NCBI GenBank assembly: GCA_934216155.1
Contig: CAKQBK010000067.1
Location: 1-14,049, forward strand
DNA length: 14,049 nt
Reading direction: 5' to 3'
Origin: an uncultured Dialister sp.
GTDB taxonomy: Bacteria > Bacillota > Negativicutes > Veillonellales > Dialisteraceae
Part shown: positions 1-7,030 of the stretch, piece by piece
Layout of the letters: every line of letters begins with the position of its first letter
How positions within the stretch are numbered: the stretch's first letter is position 1
Notes under the pieces: generated by a model
Seen by the model: the letters and a program-made list of their open reading frames with translations, nothing else
Told to the model about the DNA's origin: nothing
Databases searched by the model: none
Position numbers and translations under genes: made by a program

Positions 1-44
1 GTTCTCAGGGTTCTCAGGGTTCTCAGGGTTCTCAGGGTTCTCAG
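1..44. repeat. Nonamer tandem array GGTTCTCAG, cut by window edge
   Basis: Five near-perfect 9-bp units of GGTTCTCAG type run from the window edge into a hairpin at 45. The array must continue to the left. The same arrangement, with GGTTCTCAA units, occurs at 3600-3700 in the same orientation. Non-coding. Confidence 0.9.
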
Positions 45-91
45 GGTTCTGGCTCCATTGAAAATCTTACGATTTTCGCGGAGCCAGAACC
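45..91. repeat. 47-bp palindromic hairpin, copy 1
   Basis: Outer 12-bp arms GGTTCTGGCTCC (45-56) and GGAGCCAGAACC (80-91) pair perfectly. Inside, GAAAATC (60-66) pairs with GATTTTC (71-77) around a TTAC loop. A 47-bp relative lies at 3701-3747 with a compensating change in the outer stem. The left arm begins as one more nonamer unit (GGTTCT), so the array runs into the hairpin. It could act as DNA or RNA structure; there is no T-run, so it is not a typical terminator. Confidence 0.9.
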
Positions 92-250
92 TTTTGACTT
101 CCAATACGTCGCCATGTTTCACTAACCAAGTCATCGCTACAGAACCTTTTGATACACACTTCACATCTATGCTTCTCTAGCCATGCCACCGCTACAGAAC
201 CTTTTGATATACACTTCACATCTATGCTTCCCTAACCATGCCATCGCTAC
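82..250. repeat. 55-bp tandem repeat, three units
   Basis: Units begin at about 82, 137 and 192, recognised by CAGAACCTTTTGA recurring every 55 bp (cagaa at 85, 140, 195). Units two and three differ at about four positions. The first is more diverged and its start is the right arm of the 47-bp hairpin. The same unit follows the second hairpin copy at 3738. No open frame of note. Confidence 0.85.
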
Positions 251-254
251 AGAC

Positions 255-307
255 CCCTAATCCCTAGGGCCTAGCTACTAATCCCTAAAATCACCGTCAC
301 CAGTCAC
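255..307. repeat. Heptamer array with CCTAGGGCCTAG centre
   Basis: The run splits into 7-bp steps: CCCTAAT, CCCTAGG, GCCTAGC, TACTAAT, CCCTAAA, then TCACC-type units. The first four units recur exactly at 4009-4036 and, inverted and slightly changed, at 11037-11064. The last units are the complement of the GTGACTN heptamers seen elsewhere. One step near 291-297 is 6 bp. Confidence 0.75.
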
Positions 308-310
308 ACA

Positions 311-356
311 AAAATAAAAAATCCGCAAAAGGAACATCCCCTTTGCGGATTTTTTT
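311..356 (-). terminator. Rho-independent terminator of rpoD, probably bidirectional
   Basis: The arms AATCCGCAAA (320-329) and TTTGCGGATT (342-351) pair, with extra G-C pairs inside. On the minus strand the stem is followed by TTTTTATTTTT, and a T-run also flanks it on the plus strand. It begins at the rpoD stop codon, so it ends the dnaG-rpoD transcript. Confidence 0.9.
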
Positions 357-1491
357 ATTGGTTCATTAAGGTCTTAGCGGACTTTTTCAATTTCGACAAC
401 GCTTTTCCTTCGATCTGACGAATCCGTTCTCTGGTGACGTCGAAGTATTTCCCTACTTCTTCCAGTGTGCGGGTTTTTCCGTCTTTGAGACCGAAGCGAA
501 GTTCCAGCACTTGCCGTTCTCTATCGGTCAATCCCTGCAGCATTTCTTCAATCTGTTCTTTCAGAAGAATCGAGCCGGCCGCATCATCGGGAGCCACTGC
601 TTCATGGTCTTCAATGAAGTCCCCCAGATGCGAGTCTTCTTTTTCTCCAATCGGTGTTTCCAAAGAAATCGGGTCTTGAGCAATTTTCTTGACTTCTCGA
701 ATTTTCGCCACCGATACGCCCATGGCTTTGGCCAATTCTTCATTGGTGGCTTCTCGTCCATTTTCCTGCAGGAGCTGCCGGGAAATGCGATTCAATTTGT
801 TGATGGTTTCCACCATATGGACCGGTACACGAATGGTACGGGCCTGGTCTGCGATGGCACGGGTAATGGCCTGGCGAATCCACCAGGTGGCATAGGTAGA
901 AAATTTATAGCCCTTGGTGTAGTCAAATTTATCGACCGCTTTCAATAGCCCCAGATTGCCTTCCTGAATCAGGTCCAGGAATTGGAGGCCTCGTCCCAGG
1001 TATTTCTTTGCAATAGATACCACGAGACGAAGATTGCGGTCCGCCAGTTCTCTTTTGGCTTCTTTGGCAGCCTTGGCTTCTTCCTCTGTCGCACCGGGGC
1101 GAGTCCCTATTTCTACCTGTTTGGCCAGTTGGATTTCTTCCTTGCTGTCCAGCAATTTCAATGCCCCGATTTCCTTCAAGTACATCTTGACCGGGTCGTC
1201 AATGGTGATGGTATTGTCTATATCGGGAACGGACGGAATTTCTTCGATTTCCTTTTCCAGTTCTGGGTCTTCTTCCTCCAACAGTTCCAAGTCATCTTCA
1301 GTGACTTCTTCATCGAAATCCACTTCTAGATGGTGAATATGAAGGCCTTCGTACAGATCGGATAAATCTTCTTCTCCCAAGTTTTTCTCCGCCATGAGAT
1401 TCATAATATCCCGGTTGGCGACCATGCCATTTTTCGCTTTCTTCTTGAGCTCCTGAATCCATTTTTCTAATTCTGCTGCGCGTTCTGCCAT
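355..1491 (-). CDS. rpoD: RNA polymerase primary sigma factor RpoD (SigA)
   Basis: This is the housekeeping sigma-70 subunit, which directs RNA polymerase to -35/-10 promoters. It has 378 residues, close to the 371 of Bacillus SigA, with a short acidic region 1.1. Region 1.2 starts at [12 protein letters not shown] (98-109). Region 2 spans about 149-209, ending in the melting and -10 recognition segment [10 protein letters not shown] (200-209). Region 3 starts at about 210. Region 4.2 is the helix-turn-helix with [15 protein letters not shown] (351-365). The ATG at 1491 has GGGGGATGG just upstream. dnaG lies 287 bp upstream in the same direction, the classic primase-sigma pairing, with no rpsU between. 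The gap holds a repeat element, so the two could be co-transcribed or rpoD could have its own promoter; I saw no convincing one. Nothing is missing or unusual in the protein. Confidence 0.98.
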   Translation of the reverse strand: MAERAAELEKWIQELKKKAKNGMVANRDIMNLMAEKNLGEEDLSDLYEGLHIHHLEVDFDEEVTEDDLELLEEEDPELEKEIEEIPSVPDIDNTITIDDPVKMYLKEIGALKLLDSKEEIQLAKQVEIGTRPGATEEEAKAAKEAKRELADRNLRLVVSIAKKYLGRGLQFLDLIQEGNLGLLKAVDKFDYTKGYKFSTYATWWIRQAITRAIADQARTIRVPVHMVETINKLNRISRQLLQENGREATNEELAKAMGVSVAKIREVKKIAQDPISLETPIGEKEDSHLGDFIEDHEAVAPDDAAGSILLKEQIEEMLQGLTDRERQVLELRFGLKDGKTRTLEEVGKYFDVTRERIRQIEGKALSKLKKSAKTLMNQ

Positions 1492-1604
1492 TGTACCATC
1501 CCCCGATTATACTATGACTCCATGGACTATCATGAAGACAAGAAACGGTTACTATCTAGTGTTTACTCGTTAATTCACTTTGGTTAAAACTTATTTATCG
1601 CAAT

Positions 1605-1716
1605 GGTTTAGGGTTTAAGGTTTAGGGTTTGGTATTCAGCATTTAAACCTTAAACCAATGACGTTTTCAAGATCTATCATTTGTAGATAATGGACTCGGA
1701 ACATAAACCCTAAACC
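1605..1716 (-). repeat. GGTTTAA-heptamer element, copy A (inverted)
   Basis: Four heptamers (GGTTTAG, GGTTTAA, GGTTTAG, GGTTTGG; 1605-1632) are followed by AAACCTTAAACC (1645-1656), a 47-bp core (1657-1703) and TAAACCCTAAACC (1704-1716). The reverse complement aligns over its whole length with 13186-13298, including GTTCCGAGTCCATTAT and GTCATTGGTTTAAGG in the core. It fills most of the dnaG-rpoD gap. The rest of the gap (1717-1778, 1492-1604) shows nothing further. Confidence 0.9.
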
Positions 1717-1778
1717 TATAAGGCAAAGATATTTAGCGTATAGCCCGTATTCCTATGCACTTGAATGATAAAATTTCA

Positions 1779-3563
1779 CTACATACCTAATTTTACAATT
1801 TCCCGGCTCAGCTGGATGCAAAGCATTTGCTCCTGTTTAGCTGCTTCCGGGTCGGTGTCCATCAATTCCTGCACTTTTTGGGTATGCAAGCGGTATTCTT
1901 TCTGTAAATACATTTTTTTCAAAGGCCAAATATATTCTTCTTTTGGCACCGAACCGGGCTGTTCACCGTTCATCACCAATGCCGCCAGTTTGGGTATTTC
2001 TTCTCTAGGAAGCAATCGTTCTACCGCTTCCTGGGTGATTTCCCCTTCCATGGTAGAAAGAATTAAGAACAATTCCTGATGGAAATCATCGATAAACTCA
2101 TAGGTCTGCAGTTCTTCCCAACCTTCTGGCATCATATGATACCGAAGGCAATATTTCAAAAACCCTTCTTCCAACAGCCGCTGCCTTTTGAGCATAGGAC
2201 TGGTATCAGCAGTAGGTGCTTCCAAGGTGGTTTTCTGAGAAATATACATATCGGAATGATTTTTCCTCGCAAAAGACAGGGCCTCACTGCGAATCATTCC
2301 TTCATCCATATGCATAGCAGAAGCCATTTTACGAATGAACGAATTAAACTGGAACGTATCCTGCTGTGCCAGAAGCACCGCAAACATTTCGTCCAAAATA
2401 TGATGCTGTCCATCTAGCGTAGACGGATCGTACTGTTTCTGCAATGCCCCAAAGAGATAGTCCAAAGCGGGTTTGGCCTGATTGACCACTTCCAAGTAAG
2501 CATCGCCACCATGAAGATTGACAAATTCGTCCGGGTCCTTGCCTTCTCCCACCAACGCCACTCGCAATTTCAAGCCCACAGAGCCGGCAATTTCCAGGGC
2601 CCTTCTGGTGGCATTCTGCCCTGCCGCATCCATATCATAGGAGAAAACAATCTCATCAGCATATTTCTTCAAAAGCCGGGCTTGCTCGATGGTAAAAGCG
2701 GTACCCAAGGACGCCACCGCATTGGTGACCCCATGGGCATGGAGAGAAATGGCATCCATATATCCTTCTACCATAATGGCCTGCCGTTTTTTACGAATTT
2801 CCGGCAAAGCCTGGTAAATGGCGAACAGCAATCTTCGTTTATTGAAAATCGGCGTTTCCGGCGAATTCAAATATTTCGGCTTGCTATCATCCATGACGCG
2901 CCCCCCAAAGGCCACAATATGGCCCCTGAGGTCCAGAATGGGAAACATGCATCGATTGCGAAACGTATCATAATAGGTATTATTTTTGAAGCCGCACAAT
3001 CCTGCGGTGACTAATATGTTACCATCGATCTGTTTCTTCTGTGTAAAATCATTGTATAATTTGTGCCATTCCGGCGGTGCGAATCCCAATTTGAATTTCT
3101 CAATGGTCTCCGCCGATAAATGACGCTTCTGGAAATAGGCCAGCCCCGGCTGCCCCATCTTTGTCTTGTTCAAACAATTATGGAAATAGGACCCAGCCAA
3201 ATCCATCACTTCATAGAGCTTCTGCGTTCTGGCGGCCCGCGCTTTTTCCTCCGGAGACATTTCCTCCTTCGGAAGCTCCATATGGGCATATTCCGCCAGT
3301 CGTTCTACCGCTTCTGAAAAAGAAATCCCTTCCATTTTCTCTATAAAGCCAAATATATCGCCGCCTGCATGACAACCAAAGCAGTAGAAAAAACCCTGGC
3401 TTGGCACTACAGAAAAAGAAGGCGTCTTTTCCGGTCCATGAAAAGGACAAGATGCCCAATACCGGCCGCCCCGCTTTTTCAACGACACGTAATGACCGAT
3501 CACATCTACTATATCTACGCTATCTTTCAGTCGTTGTAAAAATTCACTACTGTAATAAGCCAT
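1779..3563 (-). CDS. dnaG: DNA primase DnaG
   Basis: DnaG makes the RNA primers that start Okazaki fragments, working with the DnaB helicase. It has 594 residues, the usual length. The N-terminal CHC2 zinc-binding domain shows C39, H42, C61 and C64. The catalytic core carries YLNSPETPIFNK (231-242). The TOPRIM fold has the glutamate motif VEGYMD (265-270), SYDMDAAG with its metal-binding aspartates (308-315), and GKDPDE (341-346). The C-terminal ~150 residues are helical and variable, as expected for the helicase-interacting domain. The ATG at 3563 has a modest AGGG site about 11 nt upstream. It is the first gene of the dnaG-rpoD pair. Its upstream region is immediately a nonamer repeat array, so its promoter lies in about 40 bp or inside the repeat. 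No truncation or frameshift. Confidence 0.98.
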   Translation of the reverse strand: MAYYSSEFLQRLKDSVDIVDVIGHYVSLKKRGGRYWASCPFHGPEKTPSFSVVPSQGFFYCFGCHAGGDIFGFIEKMEGISFSEAVERLAEYAHMELPKEEMSPEEKARAARTQKLYEVMDLAGSYFHNCLNKTKMGQPGLAYFQKRHLSAETIEKFKLGFAPPEWHKLYNDFTQKKQIDGNILVTAGLCGFKNNTYYDTFRNRCMFPILDLRGHIVAFGGRVMDDSKPKYLNSPETPIFNKRRLLFAIYQALPEIRKKRQAIMVEGYMDAISLHAHGVTNAVASLGTAFTIEQARLLKKYADEIVFSYDMDAAGQNATRRALEIAGSVGLKLRVALVGEGKDPDEFVNLHGGDAYLEVVNQAKPALDYLFGALQKQYDPSTLDGQHHILDEMFAVLLAQQDTFQFNSFIRKMASAMHMDEGMIRSEALSFARKNHSDMYISQKTTLEAPTADTSPMLKRQRLLEEGFLKYCLRYHMMPEGWEELQTYEFIDDFHQELFLILSTMEGEITQEAVERLLPREEIPKLAALVMNGEQPGSVPKEEYIWPLKKMYLQKEYRLHTQKVQELMDTDPEAAKQEQMLCIQLSREIVKLGM

Positions 3564-3581
3564 ACCACATCGATCCCTATC

Positions 3582-3609
3582 TTATTATATATGAATACAG
3601 GTTACTCAA
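3582..3609 (-). promoter_or_regulatory. Possible dnaG promoter at repeat edge
   Basis: On the minus strand TATAAT (3584-3589) lies about 20 nt upstream of the dnaG ATG. The only -35-like hexamers are TTGAGT/TTGAGA supplied by the nonamer array, the nearest at 3604-3609. The spacer is 14 bp to TATAAT, or 16 bp to the overlapping TAATAA (3582-3587). The spacing is poor, so this is tentative. Confidence 0.3.
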
Positions 3610-3700
3610 GGTTCTCAAGGTTACTCAAGGTTCTCAAGGTTCTCAAGGTTCTCAAGGTTCTCAAGGTTCTCAAGGTTCTCAAGGTTCTCAAGGTTCTCAA
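3600..3700. repeat. Nonamer tandem array GGTTCTCAA, 11 units
   Basis: Eleven units run without a gap: nine are GGTTCTCAA (9 bp), and units one and three are GGTTACTCAA (10 bp). The 10-bp form recurs in the arms of the elements at 4953 and 7634. The eight units nearest the hairpin are identical, a sign of recent expansion. The array abuts the hairpin at 3701. Confidence 0.95.
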
Positions 3701-3747
3701 GGTTCTGGCTTCATTGAAAATCTGACAATTTTCTAGAAGCCAGAACC
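3701..3747. repeat. 47-bp palindromic hairpin, copy 2
   Basis: The arms GGTTCTGGCTTC (3701-3712) and GAAGCCAGAACC (3736-3747) pair perfectly, with an inner stem GAAAAT/ATTTTC. Compared with 45-91, the C:G pair at 55/81 has become T:A at 3711/3737, so pairing is kept. Total length is again 47 bp. Confidence 0.9.
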
Positions 3748-3804
3748 TTTTGCTATACAGTACATCACCATGTTTCACTAACCATGTCATCGCTACAGAA
3801 CCCC
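3738..3804. repeat. 55-bp repeat unit, plus start of a second unit
   Basis: One full unit (3738-3792) matches the first unit of 82-250, including CCATGTTTCACTAACCA. A second unit starts CTACAGAACC and is then broken by the element at 3805. The order nonamer array, hairpin, 55-bp unit matches the copy at the window start. Confidence 0.8.
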
Positions 3805-3985
3805 TCAGAGCCCCTTCCTCAGGAAGGGGCAGGCGAGCTGAGGGGCCTGGGGATAGGCCGACGAAGAAGAGTTGTTTGCCTAGCCGCCTTTGCAGAACGC
3901 CAATACCATTATGTATCTCATTTCTATATAACCGCCAGTGCGAGCTATCCCCCCTGCCCCCCCTTCCAAAGGAAGAGGGTAACCG
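3805..3985. mobile_element. Small non-coding inverted-repeat (MITE-like) element nested in the repeat
   Basis: The left end carries the hairpin CCCCTTCC-TCA-GGAAGGGG (3811-3829), then GCAGG and GGGGATAG. The right end carries CTATCCCCCC, CTGCCCC and CCCTTCC-AAA-GGAAGAGGG (3944-3979). The ends are therefore imperfect inverted repeats about 170 bp apart. Flanking CGCTACAGAACCCC and CGCTACAAGCCCC are similar and correspond to one site in the uninterrupted copy at 246-258. There is no transposase and no credible frame inside. ACCGCCAGTG (3931) and ACCGCTAGTG (3982) repeat directly. Confidence 0.5.
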
Positions 3986-4008
3986 CTAGTGTGAAAACCG
4001 CTACAAGC

Positions 4009-4057
4009 CCCTAATCCCTAGGGCCTAGCTACTAATCCCCAGTCCCTAGTCACCAAC
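4009..4057. repeat. Heptamer array, copy of 255-307
   Basis: Seven units in exact 7-bp phase: CCCTAAT, CCCTAGG, GCCTAGC, TACTAAT, CCCCAGT, CCCTAGT, CACCAAC. The first four equal those at 255-282; the later ones differ. Confidence 0.8.
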
Positions 4058-4068
4058 AACCTGTTGAT

Positions 4069-4122
4069 AAAAAAGCACCTCTACTACAGAAACTAACCAA
4101 AGTATTCCAAAGCATCGGTGCT
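4069..4122 (-). terminator. Probable terminator of the ATP-grasp gene
   Basis: On the minus strand AGCACC (4122-4117) can pair with GGTGCT (4079-4074), and TTTTTT follows immediately. The loop is long (about 37 nt), which lowers confidence, but it lies 20 nt past the stop codon and has the right polarity. Confidence 0.45.
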
Positions 4123-4141
4123 ATCCAAATTCCATATAAAA

Positions 4142-4879
4142 CTAATCTTCCGAACTAGTGAACGGCACATCCTTCACCAATTCCTGCCAGCGGGCATTTA
4201 AAACCTTCATGTACTTCACAGACTTCAAGCCAAAAGAGGCCAGTCCGTACCCATCACTGACTTCCACCAAAAGGGTACGTCCATCATCGGTGACACCGAA
4301 GTCCAGAGCATATCCTACCGGTGCATGGTGATAGGCAGCTACGGCTTTTTTCAGTACGTCCGGGTCAGGGAATACGTCCCATCGTCCTTTATAAGGATTC
4401 AGTCCTACGATTTCCCCTTCCAACACCCAAAGTCTCCATTCCGACACGAAATGAACCTTGGTACTGCACCATACGTCGATATCTTCCAGTCCGCCGCCCA
4501 GTTTAATCAAATCTTCCGATTTATCCAGCACGGTCCCATGAAACCGCTTGATATCTTCCACGGGCTTCACGAAAACATGCCAATCTTCTGGATGACTGGT
4601 AATAGTAAAGAGGGTCGATTGCCATACTTTTCTGCCCATAAAAGGAATCAGTTCATCGGGATAATCCAAAGGATCCAATTTCACACCGAATGTATCCAGT
4701 GCCACCCTCACATCGTCTACGGTTCCAACCACCGGATTTCTGGGGTCTTCATCAGTAATGGAATACACCACTTTATATGGCTCTACGGGAATTTCTAATT
4801 CCCTGCATCCCGTATAAGCCGCATAACAACTGGGATCATAAAATTCACCAGTATGCTTGATACGGACATGTACTTTCAT
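4142..4879 (-). CDS. ATP-grasp domain protein, R2K type
   Basis: 245 residues, and no close relative with a known substrate comes to mind. The C-terminal two thirds look like an R2K-clade ATP-grasp domain: FVKP (103-106) with the nucleotide-contacting lysine 105, VSEWRLWVLEGEIVG (145-159), YALDFGVTDDG (190-200) and LLVEVSDGYGLASFGL (203-218), with D193 and E206 as likely metal ligands. ATP-grasp enzymes join a carboxylate to an amine or thiol through an acyl-phosphate. The N-terminal ~80 residues would be the pre-ATP-grasp part. It is cytoplasmic, with no signal or membrane segment. The start at 4879 is fixed by AGGAGGGGGG upstream. It stands alone between two repeat-rich gaps, with its own promoter at 5144-5172. 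Family call fairly firm; the substrate is unknown. Confidence 0.75.
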   Translation of the reverse strand: MKVHVRIKHTGEFYDPSCYAAYTGCRELEIPVEPYKVVYSITDEDPRNPVVGTVDDVRVALDTFGVKLDPLDYPDELIPFMGRKVWQSTLFTITSHPEDWHVFVKPVEDIKRFHGTVLDKSEDLIKLGGGLEDIDVWCSTKVHFVSEWRLWVLEGEIVGLNPYKGRWDVFPDPDVLKKAVAAYHHAPVGYALDFGVTDDGRTLLVEVSDGYGLASFGLKSVKYMKVLNARWQELVKDVPFTSSED

Positions 4880-4952
4880 GAAATCCCCCCTCCTGTCACT
4901 ATTGTTAAATTAAGGATTTGAGTTAGTAAATATGATTCCGTCTGAGGTGATA

Positions 4953-5068
4953 GGTTACTCAAGTTTCTAAGGTCTCTTAGGTTCCTCGAATGAGTAGAAA
5001 AAACTAGCGTCTATTGGCACATTCGAGAAACCTGAGCCGCCTTAGCAACTTGAGAAACCTGAGTAACC
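4953..5068 (+). repeat. CGAATG-core element with nonamer arms, copy A
   Basis: The left arm (GGTTACTCA and three more 9-bp units) and right arm (five units read in reverse complement) form a long imperfect palindrome. The inner boundary is CGAATG (4987-4992) against CATTCG (5020-5025), around CTAGCGTCTATTGGCA. The right arm has one 9-bp unit more than the left. Related cores lie at 7279-7403, 7634-7723 and, inverted, 11108-11225. It falls inside the predicted 5' leader of the ATP-grasp gene. Confidence 0.9.
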
Positions 5069-5143
5069 TGTAAACACAAGCGGCATCATATCTGCTGACT
5101 CAATAACCGCATTGATAAATTACATGCTAACATTACATTTTTA

Positions 5144-5172
5144 ATCATACCATGTCATTTCGTTTTTGTCTA
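5144..5172 (-). promoter_or_regulatory. Sigma-70 promoter of the ATP-grasp gene
   Basis: On the minus strand TAGACA (5172-5167), 17 bp, then TATGAT (5149-5144). Each hexamer matches consensus at 5 of 6 positions. The start would be near 5137, giving a leader of about 255 nt that contains the whole inverted element 4953-5068. Confidence 0.6.
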
Positions 5173-5180
5173 TACAAAGG

Positions 5181-5250
5181 GCAACTGGTGACTGGTGACT
5201 CGTGACTCGTAAATGGTTTACGGTTTACGGTTTACTGCTAACTGCCAATA
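5181..5250. repeat. Graded heptamer array, 10 units
   Basis: Ten consecutive units in strict 7-bp phase: GCAACTG, GTGACTG, GTGACTC twice, GTAAATG, GTTTACG twice, GTTTACT, GCTAACT, GCCAATA. The array converts GTGACTN units into GTTTACN units. The following 5251-5337 contains a short A-run and a weak hairpin (GAGTC/GACTT on the minus strand) and nothing else I can name. Confidence 0.9.
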
Positions 5251-5337
5251 AAAAAGAGACCAAGTCCAAAGACTCAATCCCTTCCTCGATCGAAATAATT
5301 TAATTACTTGCTACCCATATGAAGCAAAATATAAAAA

Positions 5338-5416
5338 AGGGTATTGGGGCGCTTCTAAATTTTGTGCGCCCCTTCCACCATTTCTCACTTCTAATTTCTC
5401 ACTTCTAACTTCTAAC
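5338..5416. repeat. GGGGCGC hairpin plus heptamer tail, copy A
   Basis: GGGGCGC (5346-5352) pairs with GCGCCCC (5366-5372) around TTCTAAATTTTGT. TTCCACCA follows, then five heptamers: TTCTCAC, TTCTAAT, TTCTCAC and TTCTAAC twice (5382-5416), ending 2 bp from the pit stop codon. The same module is at 11291-11363. On the minus strand TTTTTT comes 7 nt after the stem, so it might also serve as a weak pit terminator. Confidence 0.85.
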
Positions 5417-5418
5417 TA

Positions 5419-6411
5419 TCAAAAAGTGTGTCTCAGCAGCAGGTACACCAACGCCCCTACGGCTGCGGTACACGGAATGGTCATGACCCAGGCGGATACC
5501 ATCTGGTAGGCCACGCTCCAATGAACGGCACGGAAACGTTTTGCCCAACCTACGCCCATGATAGAACCGGTGACCACGTGGGTGGTAGAAACAGGCAGAT
5601 GGAGCATGGTAGCAGAGAAAATAATCGTCGCAGAGTTCAAATCCGCTGCCAGACCATTGACTGGCTGCATGCGGAAAATCTTATTTCCTACGGTACGAAT
5701 GATACGCCAGCCGCCCACACTGGTTCCGGCGCACATAGCCACCGCACAGGCAATTTTGACTTCCCAGGGCACTTCCAGCGCACCGATGTAACCGCCAGAA
5801 AGAAGTGCCAAGGTGATGATCCCCATGGATTTCTGTGCATCGTTAGAACCGTGGGAGAAAGCCATCAATGCGGCAGACACCACCTGAATGTGCGTAGCAA
5901 TGTAATTGACCTTCGATTTGCCCATATTTCTAAAAAGCACAAACAGGAGCGTCATGATCACGTAACCCATGAACATGGCCACAATCGGAGAGCACACCAG
6001 ACCAATAACGATGGTCAGTACCCCTTCCACATGGATGGCACCGGTGCCATAGGAGATGATAACCGCCCCTAGGACACCACCAATCAGCGCATGGGAAGAG
6101 CTGGATGGCATGCCAATCCACCAGGTAAATAAATTCCAAATAATCGCAGCAGACAAAGCGGCAATGAGCACCACCGAGTCTACCATATGAGGAGACGTGA
6201 CGATTTCCCCACCGATGGTTTTCGCCACCCCGGTGGAAATCATAGCTCCCAAAAAGTTCAGAAAAGCAGACATGATAATTGCCACTTTAGGACTCAAAGC
6301 ACGAGTCGCTACCGAAGTAGCAATGGCATTGGCCGTATCGTGAAAGCCGTTGATAAAATCAAAGCAAAGCGCCAGAAATATAACGAGCCCCACCAGGTAA
6401 ATATCAGGCAT
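5419..6411 (-). CDS. pit: Low-affinity inorganic phosphate transporter, PiT family
   Basis: Membrane carrier that imports phosphate, usually as a metal-phosphate with a proton or sodium. 330 residues, typical for short bacterial PiT proteins, with about ten hydrophobic segments. The two family half-motifs are visible: GFHDTANAIATSVATRALSP (22-41) and HGSNDAQKSMG (187-197). Conserved SSSSHALIGG (103-112) and LPVSTTHVVTG (272-282) are also present. The ATG at 6411 lies inside the end of the upstream DUF47 gene (8-bp overlap), with GAGGTGG nine bases before it, so the two are translationally coupled. Transcription most likely starts at the Pho-type promoter at 7064-7110. The cation used cannot be told from the sequence. 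Confidence 0.95.
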   Translation of the reverse strand: MPDIYLVGLVIFLALCFDFINGFHDTANAIATSVATRALSPKVAIIMSAFLNFLGAMISTGVAKTIGGEIVTSPHMVDSVVLIAALSAAIIWNLFTWWIGMPSSSSHALIGGVLGAVIISYGTGAIHVEGVLTIVIGLVCSPIVAMFMGYVIMTLLFVLFRNMGKSKVNYIATHIQVVSAALMAFSHGSNDAQKSMGIITLALLSGGYIGALEVPWEVKIACAVAMCAGTSVGGWRIIRTVGNKIFRMQPVNGLAADLNSATIIFSATMLHLPVSTTHVVTGSIMGVGWAKRFRAVHWSVAYQMVSAWVMTIPCTAAVGALVYLLLRHTF

Positions 6412-7030
6412 ACTTCATGACCACCTCTTTAATCAGGTTCGCCACCTTCTCCGCCCGATTGGCCGTATCTTCCATGGCCTCCATGATTTCCTTCCAGCGG
6501 ATGATGTCCATCACATCGTGGCCCCCTTCAAAGAGCTCCGAAATGGCCTGGCGATATACCGCATCGCCTTCGCTTTCCAAAGAATTGAGCTTCCGGGTAC
6601 GCTGCCCAATTTCCACTTCATTCTTATCGATATCCTTTAAAAGACGGAACAGGACAATCATTTCTTCCGACATTTCCACCAGGATGTCCGCCATGCGAAT
6701 CGGCAATTCCCAGCCAATCCCTGCATGGTATAGTTTCAAACTCAGTACCACATCCTGCACGTCGTCCACACAATCATCCAATGTACTGGTGAGCATAAAA
6801 AAATCTTCTCTATCAATTGGTGTAATAAATACATGACGCATCTTGGCAGAAATATCATGAGTCACACGATCCGCAGCGTGTTCCAGATTTTTTACTTCCT
6901 TAGAATACTTTTCCAGCTTCGATGGGTCCTGCAATACTTCCCGGGCCATCAAAGTTCCCTTGTGGAAATATTCCGAATTGGTTACGAGAAAATCAAAAAA
7001 TTCTTCATGCTTATTAACCAGACTGAACAT
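6404..7030 (-). CDS. DUF47 / PhoU-like Pit accessory protein
   Basis: 208 residues with the start chosen here. All-helical PhoU-like protein that normally accompanies PiT transporters and is thought to regulate them. Numbered from M1 = MFSLVNKH: LEHAADRVTHDI (49-60), the family's FITPIDREDFFML (68-80) with D74, E76 and D77, and DDCVDDVQD (85-93). A second acidic repeat, LESEGDAVYR (151-160), is followed by WKEIMEAMEDTANRAEKVAN (179-198). These acidic residues bind metal clusters in PhoU proteins. An ATG four codons upstream (7042) is possible but has no ribosome site. The ATG at 7030 follows GGAGG by five bases, and DUF47 proteins usually begin MF. First gene of the pit operon. Confidence 0.93.
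   Translation of the reverse strand: MFSLVNKHEEFFDFLVTNSEYFHKGTLMAREVLQDPSKLEKYSKEVKNLEHAADRVTHDISAKMRHVFITPIDREDFFMLTSTLDDCVDDVQDVVLSLKLYHAGIGWELPIRMADILVEMSEEMIVLFRLLKDIDKNEVEIGQRTRKLNSLESEGDAVYRQAISELFEGGHDVMDIIRWKEIMEAMEDTANRAEKVANLIKEVVMKYA

Noticed and set aside
1..307. CRISPR array
   Set aside because: The repeats are directly adjacent with no unique spacers, and no cas genes are present.
434..1336. Several long frames antisense to rpoD, and similar ones antisense to dnaG, recN, pit and rubrerythrin
   Set aside because: They lack ribosome sites and family motifs, and they shadow well-supported genes.
1502..1510. TATAAT just before rpoD as its promoter
   Set aside because: A start there would fall inside the ribosome site or at the ATG, and no -35 lies at 16-18 bp.
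1605..1716. TTTAGGG-like repeats as plant telomere contamination
   Set aside because: The units are degenerate, short and tied to a core found twice more in the window between bacterial genes.
3401..3790. Open frames across the nonamer array giving Gly-Ser-Gln or Thr-Leu-Arg tripeptide repeats on either strand
   Set aside because: A 9-bp repeat automatically keeps frames open. There is no ribosome site, and the frames overlap dnaG antisense or the hairpin; the few 10-bp units disrupt the phase.
5338..5372. GGGGCGC hairpin as the definite pit terminator
   Set aside because: The T-run on the minus strand comes 7 nt after the stem, and the same module recurs at 11291 away from a gene end, so it is treated as a repeat.
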